Shown in pieces: positions 21,162-34,320 of a stretch of 64,000 bases of DNA. The stretch lies in assembly GCA_964035575.1 (NCBI GenBank), contig OZ037872.1:434001-498000 (forward strand), read 5' to 3'. Each line of letters begins with the position of its first letter. Position 1 is the first letter of the stretch. The notes under the pieces were generated by a model. It was not told the origin of the DNA, ran no database searches, and saw only the letters and a program-made list of their open reading frames with translations. A program made the translations under genes and the position numbers. The stretch is from Rhynchopus sp. YZ270_cl-10 (lineage: Eukaryota; Euglenozoa; Diplonemea; Diplonemida; Diplonemidae).

Positions 21162-23774
21162 TCAAGCAGCCTGTGTAAGGACTCTTCTGGCCTGTTGCAT
21201 TCTGCTTGCTGTTGCGTCTGTTGCAGGTATTCTGACTCTCGGTTCGAAGACAACCAAAGCTGCGGCAAGCGAGAGAAGGTTTGTTCTAACTTCAGGTGCC
21301 AGATGCGCGAAGGAGCGCGTTTGCGACTCCTGCGCAACAGCGTGGAGGGTAAGCGACGCAGTAATAGGGAGAATCCGACGAACTGTTGCTGCGGACACCT
21401 TTGTGTTCACATGCGCAGCGCAACGAGGCACATCCCTCGCAGTCGCTGGCAACAGCCCCATCTGCACACACTGTGTCACCAGCTGCCATGTGTTCGAATC
21501 TCTGGTTGCAATACTGCCACACAGTTTTGCGAGAAGGGTCAGCTCCTGCAACTCCTGCACCTCAGGTAGCTCTCCGCGGATTGCCTCTAGCTGCGGTAAT
21601 ACGATGCCTGCAACACGCAGGGCGTCTTGCCCTTCGTGGGAAAGACTTAGAATGCTACCAGCATCAAGCTCATCGATCACCCTGGTCAGCGTTGCCTTCA
21701 GTTGCGTCACCAGAGCGCGTGCAGCATAGATCCGGTCTCCAACATGCATTGCGACCATCATAAGCTCGCAGACAAGAAGCACGCCACTAATGTTGCTCTC
21801 CTGCAGCGCAGACGCCACATCAAGGATGACACGACCCTGCACAATACGCGAATCAAACAGCTTCGATATGGCTCCCTCCTCAACCTATACAAAAGGGGTA
21901 AAAAGAAATGTGGAGAACAACGCAACATACCTCGCCTTGCGCATTGACCCGACCAAGAAGCGCATGGCATGCCTCCGGTGAAGTGCATAGTGCGTGTATC
22001 GACTGTGAGGGGGTAGATGGTTGGTACAAAAAGAGTCTCAAAGTGTGGGGTTGAAAACAAAACGATGTTCAGCTAGAGAAATCAATGAAAATGTTAGGGG
22101 GGGTTGACATACCGCCTCAGCCGCTGCAGGGAGGAGCTTGAGGTAGGTGACTGCGGCGTGGGGGTGTTCGGGGATGAGGGTTGTGATGTAGGCGCTGAGA
22201 GCACGTTGGAGACGTTTCTTGACGGCAGCGTCGGTGATGCAGTCGTGCACGAGGAGGAGCACACAGATGTGCAGGCCTTCAAGGGAAAACTCACCGAGAC
22301 AGTCGACCACCGTAGGCGGGATGAGCACCGACACAAGCCGGTTCGCACACAACGACCACAACATGACCCGGCAGTACAGATATGGGTTCGCAAAGTCCGT
22401 CACCTTCGCGGTCGCCGCCATGCTCTGGTACTGCGACAACTCATACAACCCCTTCTTCTTCGACGGCTTCGCGCAGAGCGCCAGATGCAACCACACCCTC
22501 TCCTGCGCAAACTGCACCACCTCCCTTCTTGCCATATGATGCCACAGCAACCCATGCGCCTGCTGCGTACAGCCACGCGACAGGATCAGAATCACCGCAC
22601 AACGGTAGGGGTTTGCCTCATAGTCGAGGGGCGTCAGCTCTTCTGCCATTTCCTCTGCAAGGGGAAGCGCATCACGTTCCGACATACGTCCGTTGTGCTC
22701 GACGTAGGGCGGCCAATGTTCTGGAAGGAGTTCACCGAGGAGCGGGGATTTGCTTTCTTTGAGGGAGAGGACACATCCAGCGAAGTTTCCTGCACGCAGG
22801 CAGAGGTATGCTTGCGCCCAGCAGGGCGCTTCGGAGTGGCCCATACGGTTGGGGTCACGGTGTTGCATCTTCTCCACCATGGTCTTGATGCATGGGTACA
22901 AATCTTGATCAGGGTCGGAGGTCAATGTGTTGCGGAACTCTGCTTCCAGATGAGCGCGTATCCGGTCCGCAGTGCTCTGCTCCCCAGTCACCCCGCTGCC
23001 CCGCGCGACAGACGCACCCTCCAGGACTGCTGCCACCGCATCCCACAGCTGCTCCACCGAACCAACCAACTCCTCCCCTCTACTCCCCAGAGGGCCTTCT
23101 GGGGCAAGCCCTTTGAAGGATGCGATGGCATCACGCCATGAATGCGCGCCACTCACGACACGCTCCATGCAGGATGCAAAACGCTGTGCACGCCAATCAG
23201 AGCTGCCTGGGGTTATACTGTCGCGCTGCATGCCCCAATGTGCGTGGGTGCCTTGTCCGAGGTAGGCGGAGGAGAGGTGCAGTGCGCGGGATTGTTCTGA
23301 AAGGTCGCTGCGGAGGGAGGAGAGCTCTGAGAGGCGTGAGGTGGCGACGACCATGTCGCCGCAGTCGTGGTCGTGTATCCACTGCTGGTAGAGGGCGTTG
23401 CCCTTCTGCGCGGTCTCGAGGCTTTTGTTCAGGAGCTGGCTGTGGCAGCGTGCAACCAACGTATCCAAGGTTGTGTTCTCATCCGGCACGTCGTCGTCAC
23501 TCTCATACTCAAAGTCCGCATGCGTCGCAAAGCTCATCGCCACACTCCTTGCCGCAGCCTCCTGACTCCTCTTATGCCTCAGATTCACTCTCACAGGGGC
23601 AACCTGACCCTTCCTATGTGCCAACACATCTTCCTCCATGTCATGCACCTTGCGTGCCTGTGCACCCAGTGTAGGTCGTGGTGCGATAGGTCCAAGTGCG
23701 GTATCATGCTGTAAACACTGCGCATCATGCTCCAGCTTCTGCGCCATCTGCAGCAATTCCGAAAAATTCGCCAT
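21162..23774 (-). CDS. NUP93: Nucleoporin Nup93/Nic96
   Basis: Three exons (23774-22113, 22002-21931, 21884-21162) total 818 residues, practically the length of human Nup93 (819). The N-terminus MANFSELLQMAQKLEHD matches the FGELLQQAEQL start of the family. An unstructured and coiled region follows, then the all-helical Nic96 domain, including the APCWAQAYLCLRAGNF and NPYRCAVILILSRG segments aligned with human PVWALIYYCMRCGD and DPYKRAVYCIIGRC. The 72-base middle exon is in phase on both sides. Known role: inner-ring scaffold of the nuclear pore, binding the Nup62 complex through the N-terminal helix. The call rests on motif order and length. Confidence 0.85.
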
Positions 23775-25741
23775 TTTTTGAAGGGGGGGAGGAGGAGAAG
23801 GAGGAGGAGGGGGGTTTTGATTTGTGTGTGGGAGTAAAATCACCCCAAAAAAAAAATCTGAGGGTTTGTAGGGTATAGTCAAATTTTATATGGTCGCAAA
23901 GAGAGATAAAATACCTTCCTGGGGTGTGTACACCCCACCCCTTGGGAACTATCATCGGTTTCTAGCAGTTTTTTCCGGATCTCTTATTGAATGAGAACAA
24001 AGTTGACTTGAAATACAACAGCCCGCTCGTGAACAGTGTATCTTGGTAGATGACTGGCCGGGGGGGTGGACTCCCACAGTGCGCAGTCTTACATCCATTT
24101 CGAGGTTAACAATCTGATACAAAGATAGATTGGAAGAAATGTACCTTTTTTTAGGTGGATACCTACATAAATGGAAAGCGGGGGAGGAGGGACAAATCAT
24201 ACAAAAGCTACCAAAAAAAGACAACTAAATAATAGCAATCATAGAAGAAGTCAGCCACATTGAAAGGTGACGTAGCGAGCCCTCTACATACATGGGTTTT
24301 TCACAACGCAAAATTGAGACATTTTTTTGCCCTCTGTAACACAACGTTTTCAATCACCACACAACCCCCAAACCACCCACAACTAAACTAGGGACAAAGA
24401 AAAATAAGGGGGGGGGGGGGAGTAAATATCGGCTTTTGTTGTTGCTTCTCCTCTGCGTTCTGTACACAATCTGGTTGCGTTTTTCTCTCTTTGTTTTTTT
24501 TTTTATTTTGGTCTCATTCGAGAAAATAAAATCGGGCTTTTTTATATTCATTGCAGGGAAAGTGCAGTGAACATCCTTTTAGTTTCTGTCCCAAAAATGG
24601 AAAGGGAAGCTGTGTACCTACAAAAAAAACAGCGTTCTAAATATGTTCTGCAGCAAAGCAGATCCGCGCAGTGATTTTCCTGCAGGGGATTTAAAAAAAA
24701 ACTTTCCCCCCCTAAAAGAGGGTATATAATTTTGAAATACAAAGCCCTCTCGTGCACCTTTGGCACACCAAGGGGGTGGACCCCCCCATGCAGTCCTACA
24801 TCCATTTCGTGGTTTACATCAAAAAAAAAGGGGTTGGAAAGACGTCTATCCCGCTCTGTGTTTAGTCACCTGACGTCTCTGGGGCAGGTTTTGACACTTT
24901 TGGGTTGTTGCAAGCTGAGAGGAAACCCGGGAAAAAAAAAAGAGAAGTTGAAAGTGCAAACGCCTCGTGTATCGGCGGACCGAAAAAAAGAAAAGTTTAT
25001 AAGATGATCCTAAGCCTCTCGTGCTTAGTCACCGAACCAAAGAAGTGTATGTAGGCAAACGATCAGACGTGCATTGGGGTGGGAGGGGGGGACGGCTGGG
25101 AGTAAATTTGCATTATTATTACAAGGAACTTTCCCTTCCTGTCCCCCATTTGTTGTCCCCCTCCCCCCTCCATACCTCACCTTGACGTTATTATTGCTTT
25201 CTTTTGAAAAAAAATAAAAATTTGTCATTGTTGTCAACCTGTCGCTTTTGGTACAGTATCCATTGTATTTCTTTTTGTTTCTCTTTCTCTGGCAGCTTCC
25301 ATTGAAGGGGATTCACGATACATCACATTTTCACAAAATAGAAAAAGACTTAAAAAAACAGAAAAGTGAACTCGTCTCAAAAAAGAATGGGGGAAAAAAA
25401 ACGGTTTTCCCCAAGGGTATTTCCTAAGTCTGTACCCTACACCCGGTAGTATTTTGAAAATATGCCCCTTTTTTTTGCGGGAATTTCCAACCCTGTCTCC
25501 CGACGTCCTACTTCCGATATCTAGGGGAAAAAAAAAACAAAAAGACATACCCCAGAAAACACCTTTGTTTAAGACGTCGACCCCTTTAAAAACGTTTTTT
25601 CTCTCTTTCACACCCCCTTTTTTTTCTTTGTTGCTGTCGTACGTTTTTTCAAACAGAAAGGGAAAATGGAACACAGCCACTCCACCCCACCACCCCCACC
25701 CCCCTTTGCTATCCCACCCCCCGCACACAACATATCCCTGC
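23775..25741. other. Intergenic repeat-rich region
   Basis: The region holds R2 copies (about 24002-24115 and 24732-24815), an R3 piece (about 24940-24982) and an R1 hairpin (24991-25033). The repeats near 24.7-25.0 kb follow one another closely, suggesting they travel as a cluster. No gene is supported. Confidence 0.5.
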
Positions 25742-28700
25742 TCACAGCTGTGAGACGGCCTGCTTCAGGATAGAGATGAACTGCATTGCTGCGTCAGGCT
25801 TTTCGCACTTAACAGTGAACCTGAAGATACCGTTGTTCGACTCTAAGAACGCCTCGGTGAAGATGCCGATGTTGTCCATCTGTGCATTTGGATAGCATAG
25901 TAAGGGGGGGAAACAAAGAAAAGTTGACCATGATTCCTTAGTTAGGACTCATTTGATTATCGTCAACAGCATTCACTTCACGGCATGCCATTGTGAAATG
26001 CTCAGACCAAGATCAAAGTTTGTGTTGAAGAAAAACTTGGGGGTTTTTGAGAATGGGTGGGACCCCAATGCATACCGACGCGTAGAGGAAGAAGCGGGTG
26101 ACACCTGGACTGGCCGGGCCTGTTGCCAGACAGTGGACGAAGCGTCGCACAAGCGCTGAGGTGATCTCAGCGGGGCTGAGCCCTGCAGTGGTCCGGCACT
26201 GATCTTGCCCACTGTGTGAGGAGGGGTTGTGATGGTTGCTTTGTAGAAACAAAAAGTTGAAACGTGCACAACACCGCACCGTACATCGTACTATCATATT
26301 GGTACAATATTCTTGCAGGTTTTTCAAACAAACCCTATCCATATAAGAGTCTTTTTCGTTGAACATTTCAACGGAAAAACAACCCATTACCTCAAACCAA
26401 GCATTTTGAGAGTGATACACAACACAAAGTAAAAAAAAAAAAAATCACAGAAATATGACATACGAGACAGGAAGCGTCTTCCACGACTGCTGGTACATTG
26501 CACCATCCACAACACAGGTGCGGTTCTGGTCTAGCATGATGCCCCCTTGCTGCTTTCTCTGCTGCGCACCGCTGGGTGCAAGCAGACCCATCTGAGGGGG
26601 TGTGATGTTCAGTAAGAGTTGTAAGAAGAAAATGACAGATGGCTCTGCCTACACATCTAAGTAATGAAGTGGGTTAAAAAAAAAAGAGAGAAGATGAAAA
26701 GACAACTGTTTGCAAGATGAACCTAAGCCCACGCCATTCGTGTTGTCACATCTCAATGACCCTTCACATACCTCCATCTCCTCCGAGGATTCCTCGCTGC
26801 TCGAGTCCTCGTCTGTCTCCTCCTCACTCTCCTCCTCCTCGTCCTCCTCCTCCTCGCCCGCAGTCTTGCCTTTCACGATGAAACGGTCGGACGGCATGTT
26901 GAATATCACGGACAAGGTGTTGAATTCCTCGAAAAGCTTGTCCTGCAGGTGGGGTTAAGAAAGTAGGTGGTGCAAAGAGAAAAGGGGAGTGGTTGACTAT
27001 CTCTGTGTTGCTGTGCGATGTGGGGTTGTTCAGTAATAAAGTGTTACAAAAAAAAAGTTGGCTTGGAATGCAAAGCCCGCTCGTGGCAGTGTAACGGGGG
27101 TGGACCCCAAATCATGCAGTCCTACATCCATTTCTAAAAAATGGAACGTTTGGTAAAGTGAGTCGAATTCTTGCAAGAAAATTCGGGGAGAAGGAAGTCG
27201 AGAAATGCGTGCTGAAGAAGCACAAGAAGGCAGAAGTCTTGAAGGCGACCCAGGACCTGCCGTCAGTTTATAAAACTGACAAGAAAACTTCCAGGGTGCA
27301 GGCTGGGCCCACAGTCTTGCACTGAGAGGCAAGATGATCAAGGGGTGGAGCAACGCAGGCAGCAATATGGAGAGTCTCAAGGACAGTACGCGCTGTCCGA
27401 CATGACGGATGTGTACAAGGCACTCGACCTTGAAGGCACGAACGCACCTGAAAACCCCAAGCAACAAAAAGAAGGCCCGCCAAAAAGGTACGCCACAACG
27501 TGTCACTCATGACACCAGCGCGGCCCCCCGAGGGCGAGGACTGGCGAGTCATAGAGGGGATGTTCGTCTGTGTAACCGCCACGATATGTGGAACTGTGGT
27601 GTCCCTCAAGTGCAACCGGGGCATACCTTGATCTCAGCACTCTCCCCATCCTCAAACTTGTCGACGGGCTCTTTTTTGCACACAACCACCTGCGCAGCCG
27701 CACGCGGGTTTTTGACGAGGAGACGGTAGTACAGAAGCGCCCTGTGTATTGTGTCATGTAGAATTTCAAAATTGCCCAAAGTGCAAACCGATTGCTTTGT
27801 ATCAACCCGAATGCTATGTGTCTCAGATATATAAAAACCACCCAGATAACATACCTGTCGTGCACGTCAGCATGCGAGAAGTCGGAGATAGCCTCGTGAA
27901 GCAGACCACCGAGGATGACCTGCAACTCCGGCGGTCTCTTGAAGAAGAGCTTCATGCAGGCTGTGAGGATCTCGAGACGCACCTGGTGGGGCTCCTCCTT
28001 GAACCCCTTGCAGTACTCCTCAAGGATGTACGGCGAGTCGTCGATGTGCTCACCATATTCACCGAGGATCCACACGAAGGCAACCTTGCAGGGCGCGTCG
28101 TCCATTTCCTTCCACTTGTCCACCACAGCAGGGAAGAACGGCTTGATCAGCTTCGGGTCTGTGTACTTCCGCAGGAAGTCTTTCAGCACGTTCAGCGTCT
28201 CTGACCGGATGAAGCCCCCCATCTCCATCTGCAAAAAGCCCAGGAAGTGGTCGACCGAGGTCTGCCCACTGTTCGTCTTCAACGAGATCTCTCCCATCGC
28301 ACGAATGGACCTCCTCACGGTCTCCTGCTGCACATCTGTGACATATGCTGCAAGCTCTGTCATGATGTCTTTGTGGTTCTTCTCGTTTGCGATGAGGACG
28401 AGAATCTCAAGCTTCAGCGACTTTGTGAACGATGGGTCTGTGTATCTGCAGTAGAAGTCTTTGTACTTATCGGCGAAGACCTCGGGCTCACGCGAGATGA
28501 GCAGTTTCAAATGGCAGAGGCAGGTGAAGGCTGTCTCCATGGGGGCGGTGGCGGTGATGGTCAGCAGCGGCTCCTTCAATCGAGTGTACACTTGTCTGTG
28601 GAGCTGCGGAAGGTTCTGCGTGAGTGAGAGGAAGAGGTGCGTGGCGGCGAGGATGACTGCACAGTTGCTGCCCCAGAGCGACTCCTCGAGCAGGTTCATG

Positions 28701-29499
28701 ATGTTGAACATCTCCTCCTCGCTGGCAGGTGTGTACTTATGCACCATGTTGATCACAAGGCATTTCTGCCATTCGTTAAAGTCGTGCAGACGGTTCAGAA
28801 GTGGGAAGAGCAGCTGTTTCGTCATCACAATGCCGCCCTCCTCCTCCAAAATCTCATCAATCACCTGCAGCGAGTTGCAGCAAACGTGAGGGTCGCTGTC
28901 GCGTAGCATGCTGTGCAGCTTGTCACGGATGTTCAGCTTTTCGAATGAGTCGGGACTCATCTTCCACAGCTTGCATGCTGCGATGACAGCGGTTTTGCGG
29001 ACGTACGGAATCTTATCTTCGAGACACTGTAAAAAGGGTTGTTTAGTTTGCAAAGGTGGGGATAACATACTGCCTTGAGGATGGGAACAACGTGCTCGAC
29101 AACGGCAGGTATCCTCAACGACGAAATGCTTCTGAGGGCAAGCCCGCGGACCAGAGGCGAGTCGTCTTCGCAGTCCTTCTGGAGGGTGTTGATGGCGAGG
29201 ATGGAGAGCTCGGGGTTGGTTTCTGCGTGGTTGCAGAGATAGAGGTAGACCATCTTCTTTTGGACCAGGTCCATCGTCGCGCAGGCCATGATCATATCTG
29301 TAAAAAGCCCGCTTGTGTCGATCCCCAGCGTCATGTACGCAATCACCTTCTTCAAACATTCCCGCTTCTTCCCCTGGTCCCGTTCCTGGTCCGCCGCCTT
29401 CAACTGTGCACGAAGCTCGTTTATCTCGCCCTTCTTCTCTGCAGGGGTGTACTTCGGCTTTGCCGTCATAAAGTTGAAACCAAACCGAGACTTTGCCAT
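25742..29499 (-). CDS. AP4B1: AP-4 complex beta subunit (beta-4 adaptin)
   Basis: Seven exons (29499-29071, 29026-27855, 27741-27627, 26942-26772, 26591-26464, 26211-26076, 25879-25742) give 762 residues; human AP4B1 has 739. The adaptin trunk follows AP-4 rather than AP-1/2: YMTLGIDTSGLF, ATMDLVQKKMVYLY, INTLQKDCEDDSPLVRGLAL, EEEGGIVMTK and ALLYYRLL. An acidic Glu/Ser hinge (exon 4) leads to a short beta-appendage (exons 5-7, ending KQAVSQL). Known role: coat subunit for trans-Golgi cargo sorting, forming a heterotetramer with epsilon, mu4 and sigma4 and not using clathrin. Intron 1 is only 44 bases, the shortest in the window. Intron 3 (26943-27626) carries an R2 copy and antisense coding-like sequence. 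Confidence 0.95.
27140..27600 (+). other. Antisense coding-like sequence in an AP-4 beta intron
   Basis: Within intron 3, plus-strand frames of 40-60 codons have charged, non-repetitive composition and GC content like host exons (for example KCVLKKHKKAEVLKAT and YALSDMTDVYKALDLEG). No family is recognised and no complete frame exists. It could be an old mobile-element or gene remnant. Confidence 0.3.
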
Positions 29500-29589
29500 T
29501 TTAAAATCAAAAGACTGTGGCTCGTCGCCACAGAATATGGTGTGGTACTGAAAGGAGGATGTTAAGGGGGGAAGGGTGGTTGGCCTAGG

Positions 29590-30440
29590 ATGCACTCTAT
29601 TTGTGATAAGAGAGAGAGAGGGTTATTTGAATATCATTTGAAGTATGAAACCCGGCAAAAGAAGAAAAAAAAAGAACGGTGGAAAAAATTGATCCATTTG
29701 AGTTTGTCACCCTCCAGGATATGTCAGGATGGAAGGGGTACCGCCATGTGTGGCAGGTGCCAGCAAGACCAGCGTCTTCCTGCTTGCGTGCACTGCCAAC
29801 AGCTGTGCGAGCTTGATGCAAAGAGATACGACATGGTGTAATAGTGTACACTCAGGTTCGTGACATCAGACGTGAACTGGTATCACAGAGGTGTGGGCGA
29901 CGACACGGTCAGCTTCTCGAAGCAACAGTACCTGGCTAGGTACGACAATCGGGATATGACAACTCAGATTGTGGCACCAGAGAACATGTCATTCCATTTT
30001 ATAGTCTTCAATCAAATCAATTTCTTGATGAGACTGATGGTGCACTCCCTTCCTTTTTGCGCAACTGTATCGTAATGCTACCCGATACGGAAGGCCTTGT
30101 TACGGCCACTGGACTTTGGCTTGACCAACCTGCGGGTGTGGGAGGGTATCAGGGTATCACCACCCAGGAAGAAGACACCAAAGCTATGAAGAACGTGGAG
30201 TGCCGTTTCTGTGGGCACACGTTCGTCGGTGGGGTGACACGACGACCATCTCGTCGAAGCACTGGAACCTCGGTGGTGAAGGAGTCGGCGGACTTGATGG
30301 ATGGATCCGTGTACGACGAATGCCGTACATGCGAGGATCTGTTACGTGTCACGAGGGATGTGGTGAAGCAGGCAAACGAGTTAAAAAAAAAAAAAAAGAA
30401 AAAAAAAGAGAGAGAAAACTCGACGGTAAAAAAGTTTTGC
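29590..30440 (+). pseudogene. Possible gene remnant with zinc-ribbon-like Cys pairs
   Basis: Plus-strand segments with coding-like composition include MCGRCQQDQRLPACVHC near 29745-29800 and, in the frame 30057-30461, CRFCGHTF plus ECRTCEDLL. These could bind zinc. They are opposite in strand to all host genes and no complete gene structure is visible. I do not recognise a family. Confidence 0.3.
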
Positions 30441-30960
30441 GGCTTTTTTTGTGTTTTGTAAATAGGTAAAAACAAATATGGGGGCGTAGAGAGAGGGAAA
30501 AAAACGCTGCTAAACAAGACTTTAAAAGTCTACACAATTGTGTAGGTAAGAACGTTGGCTTTGAAATACAAAGCCGTCTCTCTCTCGTGACGGTGTACCT
30601 TGGTGCATGACCACCCCGTGGGTGCACCCTAGCCTACATCCATTTCGAGGTTAACATCACATCACTACAGCGTTTAAGAACCAAGAATATCCATACGTAA
30701 GTACGGAAAATCTGAGGGGAGTGGGAAAAGAATTGTAAAATTGTTTTATTTTTTGAAGTAAAAATAAATAGAGTTGAACTTGCAAACGCCTCACCGCACA
30801 TAAGGCGGACACAGGGACACTAGAAAGAAAAAAAAAAGACGAGCCACGTATCAAAAACGGCTGCATATTGCGATCTATTGGGGTATGTGTGCGCTATGGC
30901 TATGGGGGGTACTGTTTTTGGATTTTTTTCAGTTTTTTTTTTGTGGTTCGCAGTTTCACG
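30441..30960. other. Intergenic region with R2 and R3 repeats
   Basis: An R2 copy lies at about 30558-30655 and an R3 piece at about 30770-30812. Otherwise the region is AT-rich. Confidence 0.5.
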
Positions 30961-33474
30961 TCATGCCGGACCGTGCGCTATGCGTTTCGAGGGAGCAGGG
31001 ACATTCCGCTCTCGAATACAAATTTTTTTAATGTCATCAAGCTTAATGAGGACAAGCTTGCGAATTACTTCCGTCACTTCTGACACCTGCATTCCGAAGG
31101 GCGGCACTTTATCGCTGACTATGTACCACACGTCGCTTTGGTCAAGAAACTCGGGTGGAACAGAATCTTCGGAAAGACCTGGATTTGCCTGCTTTGGTTG
31201 GTATTTGGACATCCGGATCACCCCTGAGAGGAGCAACGCGAGTTTGTCCATGCCCACATCAACAAAGAAGCTTTTAATGTACGGCGGTATGCTGATAAAG
31301 AAGGGGCTACTGTTCTTACGGAGCAGATGACTGTACAGACTGTACACCACGTCGTCGACGTACTGTGTCACCTGGCGGGCCTCCTCCTGGATGTCATCGT
31401 ATTTCTCTTTGATGTCGGGCGAGACTGTCCACCATTCCGCATTCTGTTGGACGTCACCTTCTCTGTGTGCGGGAAGATGCTTCGAAGAGGCGCCACTTTT
31501 GTCATCATTCTTCATTCGCACACGAGATGCTTTTCGTGAACCCCCCGTCACATCCTTGAGGGACATAATTTGCTTGGTGCCCAGCTTCAACGGAGGCGGT
31601 GTAGGTGAATATCCATTCGGAGGGCTTGGACCTGCAGAATTCCAGGTGCTCCCGGTGGGTTGTGGGGTCTGCGCCCTTCCGTCCTTCCCCCGCTTCACCT
31701 GAGAGGTGCGTGAGGTAAAGCTTTTGCCTTCCTGAGGCTTTCGTGCGGATCTTCCTTGAGGAATCCTTGGGGATCTGGTCACACCAATGGTCTTGGAGAA
31801 GAGGACGTCGCAGGAGAGCGAAAGCTGTCTTTGATCGGCTTCATGAAGCTTTTCGCGGATCAGGCGGGAGGCTTCTATCGGCTGCGCCTCGGCACGGTCT
31901 CCTGCAGCAATCTCTGAGGAAATGTTTGGCGACAAATTTAAGGGCCGGAAATTGTTTCCAGAGATGGAGGGCTTATATTTGTTTTGGTCGCCAATCCGTA
32001 GGGACGATGCCCACAGAAGCCATAGAGTGTCGTGCCCCCCTGCTGCTGCCTGCTTAGGAACCGGGGATACCTTAAAGTAGACCACAAACCGTGAGATCAC
32101 CTTATGCTCGGTAGAGCTGAAGTGCTCCACAATAGAATGGCAGACCTCCAAAATCTGGTTTTTCGTGCGTCCCGAGCAGAGCCCCTCCTCGCTGTGGTAG
32201 GTTGGCCCGTCGTACGTCACGGCCCGTCGATACGCAGGAATGTTCCTATCCCCCAACCTATTCTTGTTAACCCGCCTCTGTATGAGAGTCACCCTCGGCG
32301 ACCAAATGACCTGTATCTGCGCATTGCAGTCCGCAGTAGGCAGGAACTGCTGTAGAATCCCATCGGGGCGGCTTTTTCGGTGGTTCAAAAAGTACTCCAA
32401 ATCCTTTGGGCTCATGAACTCAACGCTGGTTGTCGGCCCGCTCTCCCCTTCAGACATGAATAAGTACTGTACAATGGGGTGTAAGAAGAAAGGGGAATTG
32501 TGAATACACATCTTTGTAAGAAAAGTTTGTAAGATGATCCTAAGCCGTGCTTAGTCACCTTGATGAGAGTTATTGCGTATCATGTTTTAATGATGCACAG
32601 TATCGTTTCTCGTGCAGGGACAACGCTGGGTTTGACACTGTGTTGTCTGTGCGCAGGGACGATTGCCGGCATCCCAGAAACCCAGAAAAGGGAGAGAAGG
32701 GGGCGGAGTGGAGGGGTGGCATATACCTGTGCACATATGTCGACCCCCTGTGTTTTGCTGAAGGCCTGGTAGATGTGGTGTGTGTCCAAGAACCGTCCTG
32801 CGCGCTTTGATATTTCGGAGTTCTGAAAGAGGGGGGTTTTTTTTGACAATCATTTCGCTCCAAAAAACAACAAAGTTCTGTTTTATCTGTTTTTTTTTGA
32901 AAACTTGGTTGCATTAGTGTAGCCACCCTAGAGTGTACTCCACTATATGTTTTTTTTGTTGTTTTCAGATGGGGTATTTGCTTCTCTGACGCAAAATAAA
33001 GTCAAAACACATTTGGAAAGGGGTTTGTCTGGGGTATTGCACACCTTAAAGTCGTATGTGTACCACGCCCTAGGGAAGTTGTGCTCGTAGACCACGGTGT
33101 CAGGTAGCTTTATCCCTGGGCAGCTTTGGAAGCTTTTGTTCTTCTTCCAGAGGTGGTGGTAGAGCAGCGGCAGGAGTCCGTCACCTTCGAGCTGATGCGA
33201 CTTTGTCCAAGCAGAAGCTGTGTGAATGGGGGAGAAAACGGGGTTTATTCTTTTGAGCCGTTAAACAGTACACGCTATTACAAAAAAGGGGGGTGAAATG
33301 CAAAGCACTCTCATGACAGTGCACCTTAGAGGGACCCCCCAACCATGCAATCCTACATTTTGAGGTACATAAAAAGAAGAAATTTTTATATAATGAGGCT
33401 GATGCCGAACCTTCAATAAGACAAACCACATTACCTTGTGCATGCCGTGCCTGCCCTTTGGCCTCACTGTCCAT
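30961..33474 (-). CDS. Conserved-looking protein of unknown function
   Basis: Four exons (33474-33435, 33217-33045, 32822-32727, 32466-30961) join in phase to 604 residues. The first 330 residues look like a folded, conserved domain: LPDTVVYEHNFPRAWYTY, then YFLNHRKSRPDGILQQF, then IQVIWSPRVTLIQRRVN, AVTYDGP, VISRFVVYFKV and LWLLWASSLRI. The order 'DGILQ - IWSP - ERR/RR - TYDGP - VVYFKV - LWLLW-S-RL' reminds me of an uncharacterised family present in flagellated eukaryotes, but I cannot name it. The middle is Ser/Pro-rich and basic. The C-terminus (residues 450-604) is helical. Intron 1 carries an R2 repeat. The start is set by phase with exon 2; longer upstream frames are blocked. Confidence 0.75.
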
Positions 33475-34320
33475 CCCAGCACTCTGCACTCCTCACGAGG
33501 AAGGCGGCCGGTTGGAGACAACCCCAACACACCACGCGAGCGTTACTACTTCCAGGGGGAGGGAGGTGGGTGGGGGGGTGGAGAAAGGGGTAGGGTTAGA
33601 GGTCTGTCCTGTAGTACCCAGAGTGTATAAATCATTCTTCAGGTGGCGCTGAGAACCGAATCAAAAAAAAAAGCAGAGAAAAATTGTATGGGAAGGTGGC
33701 ATATTTTTCGAGAATTTAAAAAATAAAAAATCCTACAAACAAAAGGCAACCACATCAACCTGTGAAGGCGAATGGTCCATGTATGAAGTGTCCTCTGGGT
33801 GGCTTCCGTTGTATCGATCAACCCCACATGAGGTGGATAAAAGCTTTATTGGTGTGGCTGAATGGGGGGGCGGAAAAGGTGCGGAAAAAGTACGAATCAC
33901 CCCCCTTCAGCCACATCATTTATTGCTTCTTTTTTTGATAATATCTGCTGGAGTAGTGTAACTGCTACAAGCAGCCTGCACTGACCATAGTATCACTCAC
34001 GTATATTAGCACCGCAACCCCGTTAGGAAATATGTGTAATTCCCAAAAGAGGTCAAAAATGAAAACCATATGGGCTTGCTTTAGAAATCCCCCCCAACCA
34101 CACACCTCACCTCTCTCTCGTTAATTCTACAAATTATAAAGGCACCCCAATGAGCGACACTTTGGATGCAATCATAAGGGAAAATAAACCCCCTTTGGGT
34201 TATCGAATTACGGTTAAAAAAATTATAAGATGAACCTAAGCCTCTCCGTGTGATTAGGGATTCACCTCAAAAAAGAATGCAAAAAAATGGTGTAAATGAC
34301 GACGATCGAACTACATGCCC
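33475..34320. other. Intergenic region
   Basis: An R1 copy lies at about 34219-34265, and a fragment resembling R5 lies near 33930-33970. No gene is supported. Confidence 0.4.
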
